DNA of 64,000 nucleotides, from positions 2,639,376 through 2,703,375 of the forward strand of contig OX243821.1 of NCBI GenBank assembly GCA_945859605.1, in the 5' to 3' direction. Below the pieces are notes generated by a model. That model did not search any database and was not told the origin of the DNA. It saw only the letters and a list, made by a program, of their open reading frames with translations. Source of the stretch: Lumbricus rubellus. Lineage: Eukaryota > Annelida > Clitellata > Crassiclitellata > Lumbricidae. Shown here piece by piece: positions 20,991 through 31,020 of the stretch (within the stretch, counting starts at the first letter, position 1; every line of letters begins with the position of its first letter). A program made the translations under genes and the position numbers.

Positions 20991-21172
20991 CGGCCCAGTT
21001 CAGTTGTCTGGAATGGGCTCCCACAGGAGCTACGTCTACTTTCTTGGGTTATTACTGAAACATTTAAAAAAAATTAAACTCAAAACTGTCCTTTTTGGCG
21101 TGCTAGAGTCGGGAGCGCTTCCGAGTAGTCAACCTCGAAGAAGCGCTATATAAATTCTTGAATGAATGATTG
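20991..21172 (+). pseudogene. L2-like LINE C-terminus and 3' end
   Basis: From about 20993 the frame reads SSVVWNGLPQELRLLSWVIT, E-T-F-K-K with an A-run slip, then LNSKLSFLAC and a stop. W-N-G-L-P-x-E-L-R and the following F-K motif mark the end of an L2/CR1-type RT protein. The UTR (GGGAGCGCTTCCGAGTAG, AAGCGCTATATAAATTC) ends in TGAATGAATGA, the tail expected of L2. Confidence 0.65.
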
Positions 21173-21640
21173 TAAGAGACACGGTCGATCACTCGCATCT
21201 AGAATGGACGAAAACTACAGTTTCGGACTAAAGCATAATCCACAGATTGTGGAACGTTAACTATGCAGCGTTTCAATTTGATTTAAAGGTGTTTCCAAGT
21301 CATGCTTGGTTCAGATTTTATTTTTGCGTGTGAAATATTTACAGCGGCGTTTCAATTTCAATAATTTATACGTTGCGGTCCAGGGTACACACATACATAT
21401 TCAGCGATAACTGGAACAGCAACACTTACACGACGGCTACAGTAACTGCAGCTGATTCGACACCTTTTTATTGTCACAAGGCCTACTATTTTAATTCACC
21501 AGATTCCACTTGAAATTACTTTCAGTGATTGTTGGCTGATGCCATGTATAGGATATAAGTCGAGTGGTTTTTCTTATGCACCTTTTAAACGTTTCTCACT
21601 AGTTTTATATATAACTGACCCTTATATATACTCGGTTAAA
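21173..21640. repeat. Family A fragment and family E 3' segment
   Basis: Inverted family A pieces (TTTAAAGGTGTTTCCAAG at about 21280; TGTGAAATATTTACAGCGG) are followed by family E end sequence: CAGCGATAACTGGAACAGC, ACCAGATTCCACTTGAAATT and GAAACGTTTCTCACT-like. The same order occurs at 25920-26160 and 31680-31900. Confidence 0.55.
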
Positions 21641-21953
21641 AATTTTATTTAAAGGTGTTTTAAGCCCTGCTTAATTATTTCAGATTTGATTTTTGCGTGT
21701 GAAATCTTTACAGTGGCGTTTCAATTTCAATGTAGGTTTTTCTAGCAGTTTGCGGGCTGGGGTGCCGATGGGGCCTAAGCAAAATGTGGTAAGGATCCGG
21801 AAGAGGCTGGATTAGCCCGACCCAAGAAATCTTTGCGAAATTAACGTTCTTTTATGGTACACGTTCAGCATATATAAAATCACGCTCTTCTATTTTATAG
21901 GTATAGTTAATTAGCGGTCGTAGCGGTGGCGGCTGCACTAAAGATGTTAAAAG
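21641..21953 (-). repeat. Family A, inverted 5' block
   Basis: TTTAAAGGTGTTTTAAG (about 21648), TGTGAAATCTTTACAGTGG, GGGGTGCCGATGGGGCCTAA, GGATCCGGAAGAGGCTGG and GAAATCTTTGCGAAATTA follow family A in reverse. Confidence 0.65.
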
Positions 21954-22442
21954 GGCGGTAACCCCGAAGACTGCGTGCCCATTTTCAAAACAATATGGCG
22001 GTCAGTAAGTAAGTACTGTGGGGCGCGGTGGTCTAGTGGTGGCGTCGTTGCCTTGGAGCCGGAAGGTCCGAGGTTCGAATCCACCTCCCCGCGTAAGGAC
22101 CTTGGGCAAGTCCTTCACTTACAATTGCTCAGCGCTTCGGCGTGAAACTCCGATGCAGTGTCCGCTAAGGATCGGGAGCGCCTCTGAGTAGGGAGAGCTT
22201 GTAGGGGCGCTATAACAAGGGCACATACAAACAAACAAGTACGTACTTAAAAAATAAATAAATCGAAGCAAAGGGTGATAATTATAAAGCGCTTCGATTT
22301 ATTAGTTACTTACTTACTTACTGACCGCTTTGCATTGTGGGATGCAGGCGATAGGCAGCTGCTCTCTGTTTTAGTTCCGTCGTTGGCAACTATAAATTAT
22401 TGTTTTGAAAACAAACACGCGGTCTTCGGGCTTACCAAAATG
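21954..22442. mobile_element. Foldback element carrying a family C SINE
   Basis: The left arm (CCCGAAGACTGCGTG, ATTTTCAAAACAAT, GCGGTCAGTAAGTAAGTA) is inverted on the right (TTGTTTTGAAAACAAAC, CACGCGGTCTTCGGGC; TTACTTACTTACTGACCGC). An inner inverted pair AAATCGAAGC/GCTTCGATTT surrounds the centre at 22261-22300. It is an old inverted-repeat DNA element without coding capacity. Confidence 0.65.
22020..22244 (+). repeat. Family C SINE inside the foldback element
   Basis: Full-length: head with GGTCTAGTGGTGGCGTC and B box GGTTCGAATCC, CCTTGGGCAAGTCCTTCAC, CTCAGCGCTTCGGCGTGAAA, GGGAGCGCCTCTGAGTAG, GGGGCGCTATAACAAG. Imperfect flanking repeats AAGTAAGTACT and AAGTACGTACT are a plausible target duplication. 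Confidence 0.8.
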
Positions 22443-22980
22443 GCCGTTATTGAAGGAATCATTTAACAGCGTGTGTAAAATTATTTAAAGGTGTAAAATA
22501 AAATGTCGGTACATTTATTTTGTTCGTTTATTGAGTGCTTAACGATATCTTGCGGCAAACATGAGCGCTCGTAGCGACAGCGAGATTACACCCTTTTATG
22601 TGATACACCAATAATTGTACAAAACTGACTGATTTATATATGCCGATGAGAAAATGATTTAAAGGTGTTTCAGATCCAAACGCGGCTATTATGATTATTT
22701 TCAGATTTTCATATCTGAAGGTGAAATCAATTTTAGTGGTAATATTATTCAGCAGGTTGCGGGCAGAAGCATAGGGACCTTGAGACTGAAGTCCTTCACT
22801 CACAGTTACTCATCACCAATCATTTATGAAGCTCCAGTATGTAATAACTGATGCATCGTAATTACATAATGGAGCTTCATAAATGATTGGTGATGATGGT
22901 GACACGGTGACAATGGTGGCATTAGTAGTAGAGTAACAGTGATAGTAACTTGTGTTGATGATGATAGTTACCATTACATT
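22443..22980 (-). repeat. Family A, inverted, then family B pieces
   Basis: Boxes lie at about 22483 and 22655 (172 bp apart), with the tail TTGCCGCAAGATATCGTT on the minus strand between them (about 22540-22558). Family B words (ATCATTTATGAAGCTCC and GGAGCTTCATAAATGATTGG) occur in both orientations at 22822-22890, forming a small inverted pair. Confidence 0.6.
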
Positions 22981-23338
22981 ACATTAACTGTTGTCATCAT
23001 CATCATCAATATAGATTCACCAACCATGGGCTTCAACATCCGTAGGTGTCCGATTCCATTTTCACTGTCCCCCTCCTCCACTGTCTGTCCATCGCGGCAT
23101 GACTCATCTCTTTAAGTTGTAGTCCACTCCATCCAATGAAATTCGTCTAACCATTCCCGATGATGTCTTCCTTTTTTATTTGATCCATCCATCCTCCCGA
23201 ACATTAACGTCTCGATTTTTTGTCGTCTTTCCTCCTGTGTAATAATTATTATAATATTCGATGACGAATAAAGTCGCGAACAGCAATGAATAAGCCGCGA
23301 GTCGACGGAAGCATTTTATAGAATAGCATAAAATTATT
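22981..23338 (-). pseudogene. LINE RT C-terminal fragment
   Basis: The minus strand of about 23030-23225 encodes R-E-W-L-D-E-F-x-W-M-E-W, a stop, and in a second frame KEMSHAAMDRQWRRGTVKME then SDTYGC and stop. The WLDE...AAMDR-W pattern is the LINE C-terminal tail. At least one frameshift separates the halves. Confidence 0.6.
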
Positions 23339-23620
23339 CAAAGGTGTCCAACATTATATTTTTACATCACTCTTTGCATGCATTCATTCATTAATTCATT
23401 AATTCATTCATTCATTCGTTCACTTACTCATTCATTCATCCATCCATTCATTCATTCATTCATCCATTCATTCATTCATTCATTCATTCATTCGTTCATT
23501 CATTCATTCATTCATTCAATATATGAATTTATATAGCGCCCCTCCAAGAAAACTACTCGTAGGCGATCCCAGCCCAGCCACGGCAACGAGGAATAAAAAA
23601 GACTTGATATATTTTTGAAA
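23339..23620 (-). repeat. Core box and L2-like tail with TTCA microsatellite
   Basis: TTCAAAGGTGTCCAACA is the box (about 23339). The ATTC array at 23376-23520 continues into ATATGAATTTATATAGCGCC on the minus strand, reading as GGCGCTATATAAATTCATAT plus (TGAA)n, the standard L2-like 3' end. A homologue is at 51795-51925. Confidence 0.7.
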
Positions 23621-24227
23621 CAAAGTTGACTGGTCAGATGTAGTAAATAAAGCTTTGAAGGAAGTTCATTCCAGATTTACGGCCTTACACCCAAGTTTTT
23701 TATTCAGTGTTTTTATACCAGGGATACCACTCTGAGTTTTAAAAAGATCTGATTCGATCGATTAAAAAGGCTAGAAAATGCTAGATTCAGAATTTCTCTC
23801 TGAAATACGTGTTCTTTATGGGAGGGGGGGGCTAAGGTTCTACGCTTGAAATTTCTCATGACCTTTTTTAGTCTTTCGGTATAAGCGAGAAAATTTTTAC
23901 TTTTCCGCTCAAATTTTCTGATGATTTTTTTTAGCTTTTCACTACAAATTACCTGACCATTTTTTAAAATTTATTTTCGTCCGTTTTACCTGAAAATGCA
24001 TGAACAACCTTAGGACCGGAAAAACATAGATCTAGATGAAAACATACGTGAGTGGCATCCTTGACATTGGTGATGGTGACGGCTAGCAGTATAGGGACTA
24101 GACCAAGATAGTGGATGATCAATAATTAGGCATGAATTGACAAACCATTTGATACATTGAATAAATTTATTTAAAGGTGTTTAATCATGTTTTTCTCAAT
24201 TTATCTTTACTGAGTGTTTAACGACAT
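23621..24227. repeat. Family H and core box
   Basis: CCAGGGATACCACTCTGAG, GATTAAAAAGGCTAGAAAA, TCTGATGATTTTTTTTAG-type lines and AAAACATAGATCTAGATG are family H. Copies lie at 38860, 40990, 48260, 52020 and 56580. A box (TTTAAAGGTGTTTAATCA) lies at about 24170. A 96-codon frame downstream is partly LINE relic. Confidence 0.55.
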
Positions 24228-24335
24228 CGTGAGGTGGGCAGCATCAAGAGTGGACAGATGACTTTATGGCTTGATGTAGTGAAGACCTACAGTCGTTGGA
24301 GCATGCGGCGAGATACATTGTGCAGAAGGCATTGG
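24228..24335 (+). pseudogene. LINE C-terminal relic before a GAT array
   Basis: Reads R-V-D-R-* / W-T-D-D-F-M-A, then EDLQSLEHAARYIVQKALDT across a frameshift. It is the same relic as at 11166-11270 and 36030-36110, placed directly before the microsatellite. Confidence 0.55.
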
Positions 24336-24620
<285 letters not shown>

Positions 24621-25290
24621 ACAGACAGCCTGTTAAGATACACGGCGCTAATAGCAGTCTACAAAGCACCTCCGCCCTACAAGACTCGATCTTGGTTCCG
24701 TTCGCTCTCCATGCCAGCGTGTTATCCACCACACGCTAACGTAGCAATTGAATAGCTTAGATTAGATTAGATTTGTTTCCAAGAGACTCTTTCGAGTCTT
24801 TTAAGACACCTTTAAATAAGTTTAATAATAAACTATATATACGACGGAATTCAAGCCGAATAATAATGTCGTCCTGCACTACAGTCCTTTTTAAAACGTT
24901 GTGTACTTTCGCAATATATTCATGCAATGAGACATTTTTTAGTGTTCATAAATACCATAGTGACTATTACCTTTCTTCAATGTTATACATCAGTTACACC
25001 GCAATAAGTTTTCTTTAATGTTTTGATAGGCTTAGCCTACATCATAGTTTATGCGGCAATAAGTACACATCGTTTATTCAATTGTTTAATAAAAACTGGT
25101 CTAGTACCTTGCTTATTAAGTGCTGTAATATGCCGAGCAAATTTCTGTCCAGGGTAACGGCCTCTGTTGTCATAGACCCTGGTCAAATCGGATCCATCCA
25201 TCATAAATTTCATCGTGCCCAGTTTCTAAGTGTTTGGTATCACTTTTCTTTAATGTTCCAATATCATTTATGCGCCATTAAATTACCATA
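24621..25290 (+). repeat. Family D complete block with family F fragment
   Basis: ACAGACAGCCTGTTAAGATA, tRNA-like segment on the minus strand (24670-24735), GATTAGATTAGATTTG, core box at about 24803, AAGCCGAATAATAATGTCG and TTTAAAACGTTGTGT follow in order. Family F is at 25150-25200 (GTCATAGACCCTGGTCAAAT). Confidence 0.65.
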
Positions 25291-25925
25291 TACCATACCG
25301 AGAACTTGTTACTGTGGTGGTGGTGGTGGTGGTGGTGGTGGTGGTGTGGGTGGTGGTGGTGGTGGTGGTGGCAGTTATTGTGGTGGTAGCATAGCTTCAG
25401 TTTAACGGCACTGTGTAGTGTACGAAAATTTTTAGCAGCTTTGACCTCTGCCTATCTAACCTTGTTTTGATTAAGCTCCTGTCAGTAAGGTAGTTACCGC
25501 GACTTAGTTTTTGTGAGCGATGTATAGAAGTACCGAAATTACGATTACGATGTTACTATTAGTTGGTTACTGAAGTAATTGAATGGATAATATTAGCCTA
25601 TTAGTCTCCGTAATAAACTTCTTTGTCTTTCTTTGCCCCTTTTCCGCAAGCTTTTGAAAACCATTCTCTTTGATTGTGGTTTGGTGTCAGGTCGGGAGCG
25701 CCTCTGAGGAGTGGCGCTATATAAATGTTCGATTACAGTTACAATTACAATTATTAGATTAGATTAAGATTAATTCCAAATCTTTTGTGGTCGTAGTCTC
25801 CTGCGCAGTGATGCGCTGTCATTTCAGATATGAATAACCTCTCGAGAGCGCTTCTGAGTAGGAATCTTGAAAGGGCGCTATAACAAGTGCACAACACTGC
25901 ACATACAGACATACATGTATTCATT
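25291..25925 (+). repeat. Family E with TGG microsatellite
   Basis: TGTTACTGTGGTGG begins a TGG array (25313-25370, one interruption). The body has AGCAGCTTTGACCTCTGCC, TTATTAGTCTCCGTAATAA, TGGTTTGGTGTCAGGTCGG, GGAGCGCCTCTGAGGAG, GGCGCTATATAAATGTTCG and a second tail GGGCGCTATAACAAGTGCAC. Both tails resemble L2-type ends. Copies lie at 31021-31660, 35400-35760 and 41640-42255. Confidence 0.65.
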
Positions 25926-26425
25926 AATTTCATCTCAGCGATAACTGGAACAGCAGCATTTACACGATGACGACTGCAGCAGCTTACACACCTTTTATTT
26001 TCACTACATCTACTATTTTAATACACCAGATTCCATTTGAAATTACTTTCACCTGATTCGTAAAGTGTTGTTGGTTGATGCTATGTATCGGACGGGATAT
26101 CAGACGAGTGATTTAATCGTTTTTCTTACGCACCCTTGAAACGTTTCTCACTTGTGATATATGTAATCAAGAGACGCAATTCGATGATGAGAGCATCATA
26201 TTTAGTAAATTAACCTAATCATTTGTAATATTAGTCACTATGTGTTCGGTATAATTTATTCATCTTTGATGCCAAAAATAATCATCTTTTATATGCGACA
26301 TTTTCACAGCAAAGATCATTAGCGTCGTCGCCTTCCTCCTTTATCCACGCTTGGCTCTTCCACTGAAGCATATCTGTGTTGTGGGCTTGGAATCTTATAT
26401 ATAGTTTCAGTAGCAACTGTTACAA
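25926..26425 (+). repeat. Family E 3' extension
   Basis: CAGCGATAACTGGAACAGC, ACACCAGATTCCATTTGAAA, GTTGGTTGATGCTATGTATC, GAAACGTTTCTCACTTG and GTCGTCGCCTTCCTCCTTTA recur at 31680-31950 and 42280-42870. It ends TGTTACAA just before the transposon target duplication. Confidence 0.6.
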
Positions 26426-26433
26426 GTAGACAG

Positions 26434-26932
26434 TAGGGTGGAGTGAAATTTTTTTTCTCACCAATCGTTTCGTAATAGTGACCAAAAGTTGACCACATGT
26501 CAGAGGACTAATAATGCTCAAAGAAATTATAATTTTACATTGCGTCTTCTGCCCTCTACCGGCAGTTTAATATGTCAAAATTTCATAATTTTTCAAAAAA
26601 TTTACATTTTCTTACATAGAATTTTTATTCCTTCAACTATCTGCATCGATTGCAATTTTGTCTATAAAGCCCATTCATTTCAGCATATAATGAGGTATTA
26701 TTTGTTAAAAAATTCCAGACGGTAACGAAGTTATAAATTTTTTACGAAATTAGAGTTTGCAACATGTCGCGACATCATAGAAATAGCTAAAAACTTTTGT
26801 ATCCGTTGACCAATTTTTATGATTTTGGCGTCTTTTTATCAGAATTTACATAGGCTAGCTAAAAACATACTGACTCATTTGATACATAACTAGAAAACAT
26901 TTCAGCAAGCATTGAAATCAGATTTTGTTTAC
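26434..26932 (+). repeat. Left terminal inverted repeat of the transposon
   Basis: Matches the reverse complement of 28789-29306. The outer end is TAGGGTGGAGTGAAA and the inner end GATTTTGTTTAC. Arms of this length can form a large hairpin. Confidence 0.9.
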
Positions 26933-26998
26933 TAAATTGTCTTATTTTAACGCCCACAGAGTTCTCAGTCTGAATTTGCAGTAATCATTTAAAACGAG

Positions 26999-28753
26999 TC
27001 ACTTTGTGCGGTATTCGCTTTTAGTGTTAAACGTTGGCATAATCATTCTGGCAGCGTTTCTTGCTCTGATAAAGCCGTCTCGGGATTTTTGTCCGACAAC
27101 AGTCTGGGATGCTTCGGTTACGGCTTTCACACATCTTTCCACTGCTTGAGTGTGGCAGGGAAAACGTGGGAAATCGATAACAGGTGCTTCTTCACTGCAA
27201 ACATATCTTTCCAAATCACTTTGAGACAACGATTTGGTAGCTGGAGGCTCTGTCACAAAAGATGTTTGCCAGTCGATGAGCTCAGTATAGTCTGTAGCCT
27301 CAAAATTCAAAGGCGGAATTTGGAAAACTCGTATACGTACATTTCTTTGGTTACATGTTCGAGCTCTTAAGATACGTCTGAGTCCAAGCTCCCTTACATG
27401 CTGTCGGTCATCTGTAAGCATGGCAAGAATAAGGTTCTCCGGGTGAGCAAAATAACTATTGTGCTGAATGACTCGGTCAACAATAGCTCTCATTGGCTCG
27501 CTCAAGTATCTAGATTTATGAATTGTCAGCCACAAGTGTTTTGCTCCGTCTTTGCATGAAGGCTTTGATTTGATGGTAAACCACATGGGTGCATAAACTT
27601 TCATTATGAATTCTGCTACAATTTTAAGAGCATCACATGGTTCTTCAGTGCTGACATAGAGACGCAATACTCGGTTAGCGAGTGTAATCCAACGAGACAT
27701 AACGAGCCTTCCTGGTTCACGATTTGACAGAGCTTCATCACAGTGGCCACTCTTAACAGCAAGGCAGATATCGTTCAAATATTGTTGATCGGTGCTCAAG
27801 TCACGGATGTCAAGAGCAGGAAACTCGCACTCAATTTCTTTAAATTGAGCCACTGGGAGTGTTTCACACTTTGCTAACAACTTTCCGACAGGTCCTGAGA
27901 AGCTTCTTGGTCCTGTGGTGCTCCCGTCTAGCTTCTCGAACAGATGTCTTAGTGGCAGCTCGTTTCCGTGCAGGAGGCACACAAACCAATGGAGAGGACG
28001 ATTGACATGTTCTTCAATGAGACGTATTGCACCACCTTTCTTCCCTGTATTTACTGCTGTGCCGTCACATCCAATGGCGATAAGGTTATCAGTGTTCATG
28101 CTATTCTCCTGTAAGAAATTCATAATGCTCTCCTTCATGTTCGCAGAAGAGCCAGTTAAAGTTGTTACGTGGCCTAAGAAACTTGTACCTGGCTCTAAAA
28201 CCAACGAGACGTGTTCTTCTACTTTCACTCTGCGATGCAATTTTCCGTTCACATTCTCATGAACTAACGTTCTGTCCTTTCGACCATCAAAGTAAATGCC
28301 AAACGGATCAACACTCACAGTCATGTTGGCACTTCCTGCTTGAACACAACTTCGATATTTCTTTCTTTCTCTCCTAATTTTGTTCCTGTCAATGACTTCA
28401 CGGCACTCATCGGGAGTTATAATTCCATAATCCTGTAGCACACCGGATGTGATTTCTGCAACTGCCCGATCTGATATGGCATATCGATCGGAAGCTTTGG
28501 CCACATTCGGCAGGTTCCGTCTCTGTTGCGATGATGTGAGACGATATTTTTTGCATTTATAGCCTGCTTCGTCGCGATCGCTGTCCGATGATGAAGGACT
28601 TTCATCGACTGCTATGGATGCAGAGAAAGTAGCTGCATCAGAAGCTTCGGATTCAACTTTGTATTTCTCTTGCAAATCCCGTTCTCTGGCCTTTCGAAAT
28701 TCTTTATTGACTAGTGCCTTTGTAGCTGGACCATCCACTGGTCCGATCATCAT
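26999..28753 (-). CDS. Transposase, RNase H-fold, hAT-like (584 aa)
   Basis: An uninterrupted 584-codon frame starts ATG-ATG at 28753 and fills the space between the inverted arms. The first 70 residues are charged and Asp/Ser-rich. Candidate catalytic residues are Asp156 in the YFDGRKD motif and Asp230 in AIGCDGTAVNTG. CLLHGNELPLRHLF (259-272) gives a C-x2-H motif like the one after the second Asp in hAT and related transposases. SRWITLANR (353-361) resembles the R-W motif before the final acidic residue. FPCHTQAVERCVKAVTEAS (531-549) near the C-terminus lies where hAT proteins carry their dimerisation region. I recall similar uncharacterised proteins in arthropod and cnidarian genomes, but I cannot name the family. 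No stop or frameshift is present; the element may be active or recently active. The third catalytic residue and superfamily are not settled. Confidence 0.85.
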   Translation of the reverse strand: MMIGPVDGPATKALVNKEFRKARERDLQEKYKVESEASDAATFSASIAVDESPSSSDSDRDEAGYKCKKYRLTSSQQRRNLPNVAKASDRYAISDRAVAEITSGVLQDYGIITPDECREVIDRNKIRRERKKYRSCVQAGSANMTVSVDPFGIYFDGRKDRTLVHENVNGKLHRRVKVEEHVSLVLEPGTSFLGHVTTLTGSSANMKESIMNFLQENSMNTDNLIAIGCDGTAVNTGKKGGAIRLIEEHVNRPLHWFVCLLHGNELPLRHLFEKLDGSTTGPRSFSGPVGKLLAKCETLPVAQFKEIECEFPALDIRDLSTDQQYLNDICLAVKSGHCDEALSNREPGRLVMSRWITLANRVLRLYVSTEEPCDALKIVAEFIMKVYAPMWFTIKSKPSCKDGAKHLWLTIHKSRYLSEPMRAIVDRVIQHNSYFAHPENLILAMLTDDRQHVRELGLRRILRARTCNQRNVRIRVFQIPPLNFEATDYTELIDWQTSFVTEPPATKSLSQSDLERYVCSEEAPVIDFPRFPCHTQAVERCVKAVTEASQTVVGQKSRDGFIRARNAARMIMPTFNTKSEYRTK

Positions 28754-28788
28754 TTTCCGTTTTGTTCTTTGGTCCTGCAGGAATTGTT

Positions 28789-29306
28789 GTAAACAAAATC
28801 TGATTTCAATGCTTGCTGAAATGTTTTCTAGTTATGTATCAAATGAGTCAGTATGTTTTTAGCTAGCCTATGTAAATTCTGATAAAATGACGCCAAAATC
28901 ATAAAAATTGGTCAACGGATACAAAAGTTATACTGTTTTTAGCTATTTCTATGATGTCGCGACATGTCGTAAACTCTAATTTTGTAAAAAATTAATAACT
29001 TCGTTACCATTTGGAATTTTTTAACAAATAATACCTCATTATATGCTGAATTGAAGAGGCTTTATAGACAAAATTGCAATCGATGCAGATAGTTGAAGGA
29101 ATAAAAATTCTATGCAAAAAAATGTAAATTTTAGGAAAAATTTTGAAATTTTGACATATTAAACTGCCGGTAGAGGGCAGAAGACGCAATGTAAAATTAT
29201 AATTTCTTTGAGCATTATTAGTCCTCTGACATGTGGTCAGTTTTTGGTCACTATTACGAAAAGATTGGTGAGAAAAATGTTTTTTTGCTGTTTTCACTCC
29301 ACCCTA
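28789..29306 (-). repeat. Right terminal inverted repeat of the transposon
   Basis: Reverse complement of 26434-26932, 19 bp longer through small indels, including an extra TTTTTTTGCTG segment near the outer end. It begins 35 bp upstream of the transposase start, so it probably holds the promoter. Confidence 0.9.
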
Positions 29307-29314
29307 GTAGACAG

Positions 29315-29519
29315 TGGTGGTGGTTGTAGTTTCAGTTTCAGTTTAACATCAATGTGTGGTAACGAAGACCATTATCGTTGCCTCATCCTTTATCCAGAAT
29401 TGAAACTGAGTGCAGAGTGCAACCAGTGGCGAAATACATGTAGCTCAAACAATGGTGACGGAATTGATGCATCATCTAACGACTGCGTGTGTTTCATCTG
29501 TTTTACGCCAGCTGTATAG
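29315..29519 (+). repeat. Family E variant
   Basis: TGGTGGTGGTTGTAGTTTCAG and the GAGTGCAACCAGTGGCGAAA motif match 42872-42965, the copy without the transposon. The intervening sequence differs. Confidence 0.55.
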
Positions 29520-29895
29520 TAACAAAGACTGTTAGGGGCGCCCTCCTTCCTTCTTCCAGGCTTGGGACTGGCACTGGCAGGCACTATGCAGCTGGTGTGC
29601 AAAGCCTGGACTCCCAGCGGCGGAGGTAACGTTGCCCTTGCGTTCTTCTCCCTCGCCAAACGGCGTACGCATCGGACTTTACGTCGACGAGTGAACCTCT
29701 TGTGTCGGTGCTCGAACGACGCTTCGAGGGTTTCGCTCTTGCGTACTTGGTTACCGACTCCGGTCTCCGAAGATGTTGTAGTCGGATGCAGCTCCCCCGC
29801 CACGACAAGGCGTACGCATCGGACATCCACACCGTCGAGTGGCACCTATGGTTCGGTGGCTCGAACGGCGCACCGGGGAAGAATTGATGGGTCGC
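29520..29895. other. GC-rich, CpG-rich segment with duplicated 16-mer
   Basis: Base composition changes sharply here. GGCGTACGCATCGGAC occurs twice (about 29662 and 29811), each followed by a similar TTTACGTCGACGAGTG- or ATCCACACCGTCGAGTG-like stretch, and GCTCGAACG recurs. Several overlapping 80-150 codon frames exist on both strands, as expected from GC-rich DNA, and none shows a recognisable domain. It could be a GC-rich repeat or a captured CpG-rich fragment. Confidence 0.5.
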
Positions 29896-30039
29896 GAGTT
29901 AACCAAAGTATTTAATAGTTTTAAGAATATTATTTAAAGGTGTCTAAGTGATGTCCTTTAGATTTGATTTCTCTTGAGTATTTAACGACATCCTGCGGCA
30001 CACAAGGCCGTTAATATTGACTGTGACATTTTATCACAG
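29896..30039 (-). repeat. Core box and family A tail, inverted
   Basis: TTTAAAGGTGTCTAAGTG (about 29934) and, on the minus strand, GTGTGCCGCAGGATGTCGTT at 29984-30003 then AAATACTCAAGAGAAATC. The copy is interrupted at about 30040. Confidence 0.6.
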
Positions 30040-30180
30040 AGGTTCTCAACCAGTGTGTCGCGACACACTATATTGTGTCGCGAAGCGACCGGAGGTGTGT
30101 CGCGTAAAAGTGGTGTGTCGCTGGTGTGTGGCGACGAATTGGTGTGTCGCGAATTCTTATACAACCGTCGTTCTTGCATT
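30040..30180. mobile_element. hAT (Charlie-type) terminal fragment
   Basis: CAGAGGTTCTCAACC followed by GTGTGTCGCG words is the well-known terminus of Charlie-type hAT elements (CAGnGGTTCTCAA; known family). It interrupts a family A copy after TTTTATCA. A GTGTCGCG microrepeat continues to about 30160. No matching right end is visible. Confidence 0.65.
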
Positions 30181-30757
30181 ACACTTGTTCACTTTAGCAG
30201 GCGTAGGCTGTGAGAATATATTCGTAAGACTTTATCTATTCCATTTGATGCCGATAGTATATGGTCGCAATCGGGAGCGGCCACAATGTTTTCCCTATAT
30301 TCCGCATGCACTCTCTATGTAGGCAAACATGACACAGACCAGAGTATGCCTATAACACGTTGGCGAGCGCACTGATAGAAATTTTACCCAGTGCTTTAAC
30401 CATCGAAAATAACAAGAAAAATCATCATAATTATAGAATTAGAAATTTTTGCGATTCTGAATTTGATGACTCAAAATGACTGGCTGTTCGGCGTGTTCGC
30501 GTATTCAGACCGTAACAAATTATACCGTAATTTTTTATAAGGAATGTGGACAATGTTCAGAGACCCAGCAGTCCCAATGGTTCAAGTTTTTTTAAACTAG
30601 ACCATTACCTGTAGGTCTACGTTTTCCAGTTTATTAGAAATGGCAACAGACTAATAGCAACGTGGTGTAAATTAAAATTTGATATCTCTGAAATTACATG
30701 TAGATCTTTGCCAGGTTTGTTAGTTTGGGAACGCTTTTTATGGGCCACCCGGTATAT
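30181..30757. other. Unassigned sequence ending in a mariner-like terminus
   Basis: I recognise no coding here. 30727-30757 reads GGAACGCTTTTTATGGGCC then ACCCGG followed by TATATAG. On the minus strand this is CCGGGTGGCCCATAAAAA preceded by TA, typical of mariner terminal repeats. The opposite end was not found, so either the hAT and mariner pieces are fused relics or one was deleted. Confidence 0.45.
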
Positions 30758-31020
30758 AGAACGGAACTCAAGCCGAATAATAACGATGTTCCGGGCCATA
30801 CCTCTAAAACGTTGTCTGTTTGTGCAATATATATAAGCCTGTTGTTCATAAATTCCATTGTGCCCAGTCTCCAAGTGTTTGGTATCACTTTTCTTTATTG
30901 TTATAATATCATCATTTATGCGGCATTGCCGTAGGCCTATATGGAGAAGAGTGGAGACGTCAAACATTCGAACCTGCCTAAGGGCAGAGAACGAAAAGAG
31001 GAAAGTTACCATAAAGATCC
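30758..31020 (+). repeat. Family D
   Basis: TATAGAACGGAACTCAAGCC, GAATAATAACGATG, CTCTAAAACGTTGTCTG, CAATATATATAAGCC and TTTCTTTATTGTTATAATATC follow family D order. It joins the mariner end at TA. Confidence 0.6.

Larger units (their letters stand above)
26426..29314 (-). mobile_element. Complete DNA transposon with ~0.5-kb terminal inverted repeats
   Basis: The element spans 26434-29306 (2873 bp), with GTAGACAG duplicated at 26426-26433 and 29307-29314. The left arm (26434-26932) and right arm (28789-29306) are inverted, nearly identical over about 500 bp apart from small indels. Both begin TAGGGTGGAGTGAAA and share GCCCTCTACCGGCAGTTTAA and GCATCGATTGCAATTTTGTC. The unique centre holds one long minus-strand ORF. 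The empty site (ACAAGTAGACAGTGGTGG) is present at about 42855-42872 in a related family E copy, confirming the boundaries. An 8-bp duplication and TAGGG terminus fit hAT or a hAT-like group; such long arms are unusual for hAT. Confidence 0.92.

Noticed and set aside
27089..28862. Plus-strand frames of 71-115 codons inside the transposon
   Set aside because: Antisense to the 584-codon transposase, which has coherent motifs.
29390..29915. Overlapping 82-, 117- and 151-codon frames
   Set aside because: GC-rich DNA lowers stop frequency; frames overlap on both strands and show no domain or splice structure.
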